Shown here piece after piece: positions 8,451 to 15,200 of a stretch of 20,825 nt of DNA. Position 1 is the first letter of the stretch; each line of letters opens with the position of its first letter. This stretch comes from Pyrinomonadaceae bacterium. Lineage in GTDB: Bacteria > Acidobacteriota > Blastocatellia > Pyrinomonadales > Pyrinomonadaceae. The position numbers and the translations under genes were made by a program. Location: positions 1-20,825 of the forward strand of contig JACDAW010000234.1 of assembly GCA_013695245.1 (NCBI GenBank), given 5' to 3'. The notes below the pieces were generated by a model. It had not been told where the DNA came from. It made no database searches and worked only from the letters and a program-made list of their open reading frames with translations.

Positions 8451-8473
8451 AGCGTAGATACGTCGCTTTAATG
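8445..8473. repeat. Perfect 10-bp inverted repeat at the ltaE/hicA junction
   Basis: CATTAAAGCG (8445-8454) and CGCTTTAATG (8464-8473) are exact complements separated by nine bases. The stem contains the ltaE TAA stop (8448-8450). No T-tract follows, so it is not a textbook terminator. It could slow transcription, protect the ltaE mRNA end, or be an operator for the following toxin-antitoxin-like pair. Confidence 0.6.
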
Positions 8474-8512
8474 AAGCTAGTCGGACGTTCGCGGTCGAAA
8501 CAAAGTGGTGGT

Positions 8513-8707
8513 ATGAAGTTTACCGAGTTGATTCGCTTGTTAGAAAAGAATGACTTTCGACTTGTGAAAGAGAAAGGCTCTATTCGTTATTATGCTAAGA
8601 GCGGGCACGAGAAGTTAATTCGAGTTGATTACCACGGCTCGAAGGAAATTCCGTCCGGCACATGTCATGCTATTTTGAAAGCGGCCGGAATCAAAAAGGA
8701 TGGTTAA
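8513..8707 (+). CDS. hicA: HicA-like toxin-family protein, catalytic His replaced
   Basis: A 64-residue protein matching the HicA fold (double-stranded RNA-binding-like mRNA interferase). It opens MKFTELIRLLEKNDFRLVKEK and ends HAILKAAGI, both typical. HicA toxins normally have GSH at the active site; here the same place reads GSIRYY (I24), so nuclease activity may be lost or use another residue. HSKEI-like residues (YHGSKEIPSG) are kept. I chose ATG 8513 because the family begins at this methionine; an in-frame ATG at 8471 would sit inside the inverted repeat. No clear SD is present. G+C is about 43% by hand count over 8521-8700, below the neighbours. It is followed six bases later by a HicB-like gene. 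Confidence 0.7.
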   Translation: MKFTELIRLLEKNDFRLVKEKGSIRYYAKSGHEKLIRVDYHGSKEIPSGTCHAILKAAGIKKDG

Positions 8708-8713
8708 GACGAG

Positions 8714-8962
8714 ATGCTCGATTTAAAGTATTCAGTAGTGATTGAGGCGACGCTTGATCCTAATTTCTTTGGTTTCTACTCGCCGGAGTTGGAGGGTTTC
8801 ACCGGCATCGGACATTCCATCGAAGATTGTTTATATAAAGCTAAGTGGGGAATAGAGGAGCACCTTGCTGTGTTGCGCGAACACAATCTTCCCATTCCCG
8901 AATTGAATTCTAACCCGACGGTGACGGTGCAAAACGAACAACGTCTTGACCGTGTCGCCTGA
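8714..8962 (+). CDS. hicB: HicB-like antitoxin-family protein
   Basis: An 82-residue protein with the HicB N-terminal partial RNase H-like fold. Strands around YSVVIEATL and FGFYSPELEGFTGIGHS are followed by a helix in IEDCLYKAKWGIEEHL. HicB normally binds and neutralises HicA and, with a C-terminal helix-turn-helix or ribbon-helix-helix domain, represses the operon. Here the C-terminus is short (LPIPELNSNPTVTVQNEQ and a few more) with no DNA-binding domain visible, so autoregulation may be absent or use another protein. It starts six bases after hicA and ends 13 bases before the cmk start, so all may be co-transcribed. Identification is by family resemblance, not active-site residues. Confidence 0.7.
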   Translation: MLDLKYSVVIEATLDPNFFGFYSPELEGFTGIGHSIEDCLYKAKWGIEEHLAVLREHNLPIPELNSNPTVTVQNEQRLDRVA

Positions 8963-8975
8963 ATCGTTGCGCTCC

Positions 8976-9656
8976 ATGACACGACGAATGATCATCGCCA
9001 TTGACGGCCCTTCCGGCGCGGGCAAATCAACGCTCGGCCGGATGCTGGCGCGCAAACTCGGCTTGCTTTATTTGGACACGGGCGCGATGTACCGCGCCGT
9101 CGCTTACGCTGCGCTTCGTTCTGACGCGAGCACGACGGACGCGGAAGCGATGGCGAAAATCGCGCGTGAAGCGCACATCGATCTCGTGGGCGATCCTGAT
9201 TCGCTTCAGGTGTTGCTCGACGGGCGCGACATCTCGCACGAGATTCGCAACGAGCAAATAGGACACGCCGCGTCTATGATCTCTGCGATCCCGGAGGTGC
9301 GCCGCGAACTCGTCCGCCGCCAGCGTGAGATGGGCGCACACGGCGGCGTCGTCCTCGACGGGCGCGACATCGGGACGGTTGTGTTCCCGGACGCCGATAT
9401 AAAGTTCTTCTTAACCGCGACGCCCGAACAACGCGCCGAACGCCGTTTCGACGAAGAACGCCGCCGCGAAGCCGATCTGAATTACGAAGAGGTGCTGCAC
9501 GACATCAACGCGCGCGACCGCCGCGACGCCTCCCGCGCCGATTCGCCGCTCGCCATCGCTGACGATGCCATTGTGCTCGATTCAACAGAGCTTTCGATTG
9601 AAGATGTTTTCGAGCGTATATTAGAAGTTGTGCGTGAAAGAGAAGCGCGAAAGTAG
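8976..9656 (+). CDS. cmk: Cytidylate kinase
   Basis: A 226-residue P-loop kinase that phosphorylates CMP and dCMP to the diphosphates for nucleic acid and lipid precursor supply. The Walker A loop GPSGAGKST is at about residues 11-19. DTGAMYRAVAYAAL follows, then LDGRDIGTVVFPDA, the CMP-binding motif of Cmk. The late RDRRDASRADSPL supplies the lid arginines. All expected motifs are intact and the length is usual. Start candidates are TTG 8946 (overlapping hicB), ATG 8976 and ATG 8988. I prefer 8976, but 8988 (MIIAIDGPSG) is equally close to the family norm; neither has an SD. It precedes ribE by 31 bases. Confidence 0.93.
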   Translation: MTRRMIIAIDGPSGAGKSTLGRMLARKLGLLYLDTGAMYRAVAYAALRSDASTTDAEAMAKIAREAHIDLVGDPDSLQVLLDGRDISHEIRNEQIGHAASMISAIPEVRRELVRRQREMGAHGGVVLDGRDIGTVVFPDADIKFFLTATPEQRAERRFDEERRREADLNYEEVLHDINARDRRDASRADSPLAIADDAIVLDSTELSIEDVFERILEVVREREARK

Positions 9657-9687
9657 AGCGCGGCTTCACCATCGAGAAACAAGATTT

Positions 9688-10347
9688 ATGTTTACCGGCA
9701 TCATTGAAGAATTAGGGTGCGTGGCGAGCATTGAGCGGCGCGGCGAAGGCGTGCGCGTGCGCGTTGATGCGCGCATCGTGACGGATGGCACGAAGGAGGG
9801 CGACTCCGTTGCCGTCAATGGCGTGTGTCTGACGGCGCTTGATGTTCACAGTGGCGGTTTCGCGGCGGACGGTTCGCGCGAGACTTTGCAGCGTTCAACG
9901 CTCGGCACGCTTCGCGCCGGATCGGTTGTTAATCTCGAACGCGCCGTGACTCCGCAGACGCGGCTCGGCGGTCACATCGTGCAAGGCCACACGGATGCGC
10001 GCGGGCGATTCTTAGGCGCGGAGGAACACCGGGGATCGTGGACGGTGCGCGTCGCTTACCCGCCGGAGATCAAACAGTATCTCGTCTTCAAAGGTTCGAT
10101 CACGGTTGAAGGCATAAGCCTTACCGTCGCTGCGTTGACTGACGAACATTTCGAGATCGCTGTGATCCCGAAAACGTGGCAACTCACGAACCTTTCGCAT
10201 CTGCGCGTGGGCGATGCCGTCAACTTGGAGGCGGATGTGATCGCCAAATACGTTGAGCGCATTTTGACGGTGAGAAACGAAAGAACGGGCGGGCAAGAGA
10301 ACTCAACTTTAACGATGGAGAAACTCGTCCGACTCGGTTACGCATAA
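9688..10347 (+). CDS. ribE: Riboflavin synthase, alpha subunit
   Basis: A 219-residue enzyme that dismutates two 6,7-dimethyl-8-ribityllumazine molecules to riboflavin and a pyrimidine. Two homologous lumazine-binding repeats are visible. The first has MFTGIIEELG, SVAVNGVCLTAL and RLGGHIVQGHTD. The second has VFKGSITVEGISLTVAAL and GDAVNLEADVIAKYVERIL. MFTGII at the very N-terminus fixes the start at ATG 9688. A frame back to 9628 overlaps cmk and is not needed. In the second repeat the family usually has VIPHT; here it reads VIPKT, a conservative oddity. The gene is followed by 26 bases and then the left edge of an integron cassette, which separates it from ribB. No SD motif is seen. Confidence 0.95.
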   Translation: MFTGIIEELGCVASIERRGEGVRVRVDARIVTDGTKEGDSVAVNGVCLTALDVHSGGFAADGSRETLQRSTLGTLRAGSVVNLERAVTPQTRLGGHIVQGHTDARGRFLGAEEHRGSWTVRVAYPPEIKQYLVFKGSITVEGISLTVAALTDEHFEIAVIPKTWQLTNLSHLRVGDAVNLEADVIAKYVERILTVRNERTGGQENSTLTMEKLVRLGYA

Positions 10348-10373
10348 CTTTCTCACACGCGGTCTAATGTTCG

Positions 10374-10859
10374 TTGGGCTGCTTCATCTTTCCTAAGGGA
10401 TGAGCTATTAATCTGAATATATGCGAATTCATAGCTGGGATCGAAGGACAATTATCAAAGCATTGTTTCACAGTGTCATGATTGAAAGCGTAATTATCAC
10501 ACCTACGATTATATTTGGATGGGGGCACGCTGGTCCCGAAGGAGGGCTTCTTGGAATAATCAGTGGGCTTCTTAATTTGCCCGGATTTATTGTAGCTTTT
10601 TGGTTGACCTCAACCTTCGATTTAGATTTTCTTTCTTGGTATGCGTTCGTTGCTGTTGTATTCGTGTTTCAAGTATTGTTGCTCAGTTACGTTATATTTG
10701 CTTACCTTCGCCTAAAGGAAATTAAAATGCAGAGGTGAAGATTCAATCGAAAGCGTCGCCCAACAGCTCATTCAACCCGACGCCTCGATAGCATCCCTTT
10801 CATGGTTCTTCCTCTCGTCGTAAATTGTCGCTGGCGCTCGGCGCGGGTTAATTCGAGCG
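10374..10859 (+). mobile_element. Solitary integron gene cassette (486 bp)
   Basis: The left edge reads G|TTGGGC at 10373-10379, the usual cassette boundary GTTRRRY. The right part is an attC site whose outer box GCCCAAC (10758-10764) is the exact reverse complement of that GTTGGGC. That is the relation expected when a circular cassette is opened between G and TT. The cassette therefore runs from T10374 to G10859. It carries one ORF in the same direction as its attC, with 47 bases before the start codon. G+C is about 40% over 10441-10730, against about 58% in a ribB line I counted. No intI, attI or second attC is visible, so it looks like a single cassette at a secondary GTT target site. The rejoined empty site would read GGTCTAATGTTCG|TTCAAGG. 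Confidence 0.82.
10421..10738 (+). CDS. Cassette-borne small membrane protein, unknown function
   Basis: A 105-residue protein that I do not recognise. It looks like an inner-membrane protein with probably three transmembrane segments: roughly 12-34 (from IKALFHSVMIESVII), 41-64 (GLLGIISGLLNLPGFIVAF) and 70-95 (SWYAFVAVVFVFQVLLLSY). The ends are short and basic (MRIHSWDRR and RLKEIKMQR), consistent with cytoplasmic termini or a positive-inside C-terminus. The start is the first ATG after an in-frame stop at 10409-10411. The nearest SD-like AAGGGA is more than 15 bases away, so initiation is probably SD-independent. It lies inside the integron cassette, ends 20 bases before the attC, and is AT-richer than its neighbours. 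It may rely on read-through from cmk-ribE for expression. Confidence 0.75.
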   Translation: MRIHSWDRRTIIKALFHSVMIESVIITPTIIFGWGHAGPEGGLLGIISGLLNLPGFIVAFWLTSTFDLDFLSWYAFVAVVFVFQVLLLSYVIFAYLRLKEIKMQR

Positions 10860-10864
10860 TTCAA
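10758..10864 (+). other. attC: attC recombination site (59-base element)
   Basis: The left half has GCCCAAC (R''), a spacer AGCTCA and TTCAACCCGACGCC (10771-10784). The right half has GGCGCGGGTTAATTCGAGCGTT (in two parts, 10840-10850 and 10851-10861). When the two halves fold, the AACCCG arm pairs with CGGGTT, the GCTC segment pairs with GAGC, and one adenine is left extrahelical near R''. The central 48 bases form the variable loop. After cassette excision the right end becomes GTTGGGC, restoring a full pairing with R''; in the integrated state it reads GTTCAAG, the last six bases belonging to the host site. Length and layout are those of ordinary attC sites. Confidence 0.82.
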
Positions 10865-10949
10865 GGTTCGCCAAAAGAGCTTCGATCTTGTAACATAGAC
10901 GTGGCTTCGATTCGTCTCCCGCGCCTGAAGTTTGAGTGAATAAAAACTA

Positions 10950-12161
10950 ATGCCTTTCGCTTCCATAGAAGAAGCCGCCGCCGATATTCGCGCGGGCGGC
11001 ATGATCATTATTGTTGACGACGAGGATCGTGAAAACGAAGGCGACCTCGCCTGCGCCGCCGAATGCGTGACGCCTGAAATTATCAATTTCATGGCGACCA
11101 ACGCGCGCGGACTTATATGTATGCCTTTGACGGAAGAGCGTTGCGACGAACTGCATATCACGATGCAGGTTGCCGATAACACTTCGTCGTTCGGCACAGC
11201 CTTTACCGTTTCCATCGAAGCGCGCGAAGGTGTGACAACCGGCATCTCGGCGGCCGACCGCGCGCACACGATCCGCACGGCCGTAAACCCGAAAACGAAG
11301 TCTTCCGACTTGGCGCGTCCCGGACACATTCTGCCGCTTCGCGCTCGCAAGGGCGGCGTGCTTGTGCGTCCCGGCCAAACGGAAGCGATTGTTGACGTGG
11401 CGCGCATCGCCGGACTTCAGCCCGCCGGAGTTATTTGCGAAATCATGAACGCGGACGGCACGATGGCGCGCTTGCCGCAGTTGAAAGAGTTTGCACGCGA
11501 GCACAACTTGAAAATAATCTCGGTTGCCGATCTTATTCGCTATCGCATACGCAAAGAGACGCTTGTGCGGCGCGCGGTTGAAACCGAAATCCCAACTGTC
11601 TATGGCAAGTTTCGCGCGATTGCTTTTGAGAACGTCGTTAACGGCGAGGTGCATCTGGCAATGGTGATGGGCGATGTCGCAAAGGCAACCGACACGGTGC
11701 TTGTGCGCGTCCATACAGAGAACGTGACGGGCGATGTGTTCGGCTCGCTCGTTGACGATTCGGGGCATCAACTCCACACCGCGCTTGAAAGGATTGCCGC
11801 CGAGGGGCGCGGCGTTGTGCTCTATTTGAAACAGCGCGAACACGGGCTTGATCTCATTCATCAACTGCGCACCCACGCGCTCGCGCAAGAGCAGCATCTG
11901 AGTTTTGAAGAAGCGCGGGCGGAGACGGGCTACGGCGCGGATCGTGATTACGGTGTGGGCGCGCAAATCCTGCACGAGCTTGGGCTGCGTCGCATCGTGC
12001 TATTGACGAATCATCCGCCGAAAGTTGCCGCGATTGAAGGCTTCGATCTGGAGATCGTCGGCAATGTTCCGCTTGGCGCTCCGGCAAGCGATCAAGGAAT
12101 GGACGCGCCGCAGGCGAAGGCGGACGAGACAAGGTTCGCCGGCAGCGCGCAAGATTCATAA
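10950..12161 (+). CDS. ribB: DHBP synthase with degenerate GTP cyclohydrolase II-like domain (RibBX-type)
   Basis: A 403-residue two-domain protein. Residues 1-205 are 3,4-dihydroxy-2-butanone 4-phosphate synthase, with intact DDEDRENEGDL (23-33), GVTTGISAADRAHTI and RPGHILPLRARKGGVL. It converts ribulose 5-phosphate to the four-carbon precursor of lumazine. Residues 206-385 look like GTP cyclohydrolase II (VRVHTENVTGD, AAEGRGVVLYL, VLLTNHPPKV). However, the three zinc cysteines of the family (E. coli RibA CLTGD and RCDC) are replaced by N258, D269 and S271. The QEGRNIGL motif with its catalytic arginine reads QREHGLDL, with H298 at the arginine. The second half is therefore probably not a cyclohydrolase. 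Similar ribB fusions with an inactive X domain are known as RibBX. ATG 10950 follows an A-rich leader without SD. Confidence 0.88.
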   Translation: MPFASIEEAAADIRAGGMIIIVDDEDRENEGDLACAAECVTPEIINFMATNARGLICMPLTEERCDELHITMQVADNTSSFGTAFTVSIEAREGVTTGISAADRAHTIRTAVNPKTKSSDLARPGHILPLRARKGGVLVRPGQTEAIVDVARIAGLQPAGVICEIMNADGTMARLPQLKEFAREHNLKIISVADLIRYRIRKETLVRRAVETEIPTVYGKFRAIAFENVVNGEVHLAMVMGDVAKATDTVLVRVHTENVTGDVFGSLVDDSGHQLHTALERIAAEGRGVVLYLKQREHGLDLIHQLRTHALAQEQHLSFEEARAETGYGADRDYGVGAQILHELGLRRIVLLTNHPPKVAAIEGFDLEIVGNVPLGAPASDQGMDAPQAKADETRFAGSAQDS

Positions 12162-12201
12162 GTGCGGGCGGCAAATTCTTGCCGCTCGCATCTCCCGACG
12201 C

Positions 12202-12230
12202 TTTACCTCTCCTCAATCGAAGATTAATTT
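12202..12230 (+). promoter_or_regulatory. Weak sigma70-like promoter candidate before the TamB-like gene
   Basis: TTTACC (12202-12207) and TAATTT (12225-12230) are separated by 17 bases, 41 bases before the ATG at 12271. Both hexamers depart from consensus. No other signal is seen in the 109-base gap after ribB. Confidence 0.3.
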
Positions 12231-12270
12231 TATGATCAGCCGTGAAGGGCTGTTTCCGTAAACACGCTTT

Positions 12271-15200
12271 ATGTCTTTTGACGAAAAGGACGAACCGCGC
12301 AACCAAACGCCGCCGCCAACGGAGATCGAAGAATCCGCTTCGCCGCAAGCTCCGGCTTCAAACGCGCCTGACGCCACGCCCGCCGAACGCGCGCGTTGGC
12401 GCATCGCTGCTCGTCGCATCGTCACGCGCCGCAACGCCGCCATCGCCGCGCTCGCCATTGGCGGACTCGTCCTTGCGCTCGTTGTGCTCGTCGTAATGCT
12501 TTACCGTGGCGGCACGATTGATCGCCAACTCGCTAATCAGATCAAGGGCACGCTCGCCCAGTACGGTATTCGCGCCGAGATCGAAGACTTCCACACGGTT
12601 TTCTCTAACCGCACCGTCGAGATGCGCAACGTTAAGCTTTACGACGCGCAGACGGGCGCACAACTTGGGCGCGTAGAGCGCCTGCTCGCAACCGTGCGCG
12701 TCGAAGATATGTTTGCGCTTAACTTACAGCGCAACATCAATCTTGAGTCGCTCGAAGTTAACGGACTCGAAGCGTGGGTTACATTCGACGAGGCGGGGCA
12801 TTCTAACTTCGGTAACTTACGTCTGCCCGCGCCCGATCCGAATCGTCGCATACTGTTCTCTTATTCAACCGCGCAGGTGAAAGTCAGTAACTCCGTCGTT
12901 CACTACGCCGACGAGCGTTACGAGATTTCCGGTGACGCGCGCAATATTCGTTTGACCGTTCAACCCGACGATCCGAATCGTCCCGCCGAGAGTTGGATGA
13001 ACACCGTTGCGCTCTCCGTCTCCGATTCGACGTTTGTTTATAACGGCCGTCCCGTCGAGAGAATTTCGGTTGACGCGCGCGGGCGCATCAATCAAACGCG
13101 CGCCGACATTGAAGAACTCACCTTGCGTTCGCCCATCGCAGAAGCGCGTCTGAAAGGCACGATGGACGATTGGCGAAACTTGCGCTACTACATGAACGTC
13201 GTGTCAAACGTCGATCTTACGCAAGCTTCGGACGTGTTGCAGACGGGCACGCCTTTGCGCGGCGCGGGGCGTTTTGAAGGAACAGTGGCAGGCGAGGGAA
13301 CGCGCTACGAGGTCGAAGGGCAGATCAAATCCGACGCGCTCGCGGCGGCGAACGTGCGTTTGCAGGGCTTAAACGTCAGCGCGCGCGCATCGGGCGAAGG
13401 CGAAAGTTATGAAGCGCAGGGGCGCGCCGTCGCGGAGATTTTAACGGCCGGAGATTTCCGCTTAAGCACCGTGCAACTCGCGGGGCAAGTGATGGGCACG
13501 GGCACGGATTTTCGCTGGCTCGGCGAACTGCGCGCCGCGGCCGCGCGGAGCGGTTCGACGAGCATCTCCGAGTTGATCTTGCGCGATGTCGTGGCGGAAA
13601 GCCGGGATGAAAATTTGACGGCGACGGTCGGGCGCGCAAACGCCGGGCGCATCACCACATCGAGCGCAGACATGCGCAACGTGACGGCTTCAGGTGTCCG
13701 ATTCGGAAATCGAAACGACGCGACGACGGTAACGGCCGCGAGCGTTAACGCCGCTAGCGTTGCAGCTTCCGGCGCGCGCGTAAACGGTGTCACAGCGTCG
13801 GGCGTAACCGCCACGACGCAAGGCAATACGACGAGCGTGGTGGCTAACAACGTGCGCGTCGGTTCAGTAAACGCGGCGGGCGCGCGCACAGGAAGTCTTA
13901 ACATCGCGGGCGTGCGTTTGAGCATCCGTGACAACGGGCGCATTGAAGGGACGGCCGGTAATGTCAACGTCGGCACGGTGGCGCTTGACAGAAGTGTGGC
14001 GGGCGGCGGGCGCGTCGAAAACGTGCGCGTGGCGCGTCCCGTGTTCACGGTTGAACCGTCGGGTCGTTATCGCGTCACAGCGGATTTAAGTTTAGGCGGT
14101 GGCGTGCTCGGCGAACTCAATCTCGGCGCGGCGCAAAGTCGCGTGGTGGCGACAAACGACGCGATTCAACTCAACGATTTCACCGCCAACGTCCTTAACG
14201 GTCAGGCGCGCGGCAACGCCATCGTTAGCACCGCGCGCGGCGGCGCATCAAGAGTCGCGGCGGACTTCACAAACCTTGATGTCGGCGGACTCGTCGCTCT
14301 GCTCGGCGGTCGCGTCACGCCCGTCTCCGGCGGCGCGACCGGCAACCTGCGTCTCGCCTTTCCCGGCACGAATATAAGCGCGGCGAGCGGAGAGATTAAC
14401 GCGCGCATCAACGCCGAAGCGGGCAACGATGCGCGCGGGCGCACGCCCGTGACGGGCGACATCGCGCTGCGCGCTGATCGCGGCGTGTTTAATATCGAGC
14501 GCGCCGATTTGCAAACCGGAGCAACCACATTGCGCGCGGGCGGACAGTTTTCCATTAACGGCAACTCCGATCTCCAAATTGATCTCGCCTCCGCCGATGC
14601 AATCGAACTTCAACGCGTGCTCGTCTCAACCGGACTCGCTCCTGATTTAGCGGCGAGCCTCGAAGACTACGGCATCGAACTCGCCGGAAACTTAAAGTTC
14701 AACGGCACGCTGCGCGGTAAACTCACCGATCCCGTGATCGCCGGACGCGCCGCGCTTGATTCGCTTCTCGTGCAAGGACGCGATCTCGGCGCGCTCAACG
14801 CAAACATTGATACTCAACCGAACCTTGTCCGCATCACAGACGGACGTTTGACGGAACGCGACGGCGGCGGCGCAACCTTTACCGCCAACGTCCCGCTCGA
14901 CGGCGCAAGCAACATCGCAATTGATGCAACACTCGACCGCATTAACGCCGGAAACCTGCTTGCCGCATTGGGTGGAGCGAACGGCAGTGGTGCATCGCTT
15001 TTATCAAACGTTGATTTACGCTCTGATCTCTCAGGTCAAATCAACGTTACAGGTTTGCCGCGCAACGCAACGGGCAACGCCAACCTGCGTTTCGCGCCGG
15101 GCACGCTTAACAATCAACCGTTTGACAGCATGATCGCGCAAGCGACATTTAACGGCTCTTTGATCAACCTTGAGAATTTAGACGCGCAGTTTCGCGCCGG

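Noticed and set aside
8451..8962. hicAB as a second integron cassette
   Set aside because: No GTTRRRY boundary paired with a RYYYAAC attC box and no attC-like arms were found around the pair.
10879..10911. Direct repeat GCTTCGAT twice, 25 bases apart, before ribB
   Set aside because: Eight bases, no further pairing or known operator. Likely chance in a short leader.
10739..10949. FMN riboswitch ahead of ribB
   Set aside because: No AGGGTGAAATTCCC or ACCGGCGGT-type core is present. The stretch is explained by the attC site and a short leader.
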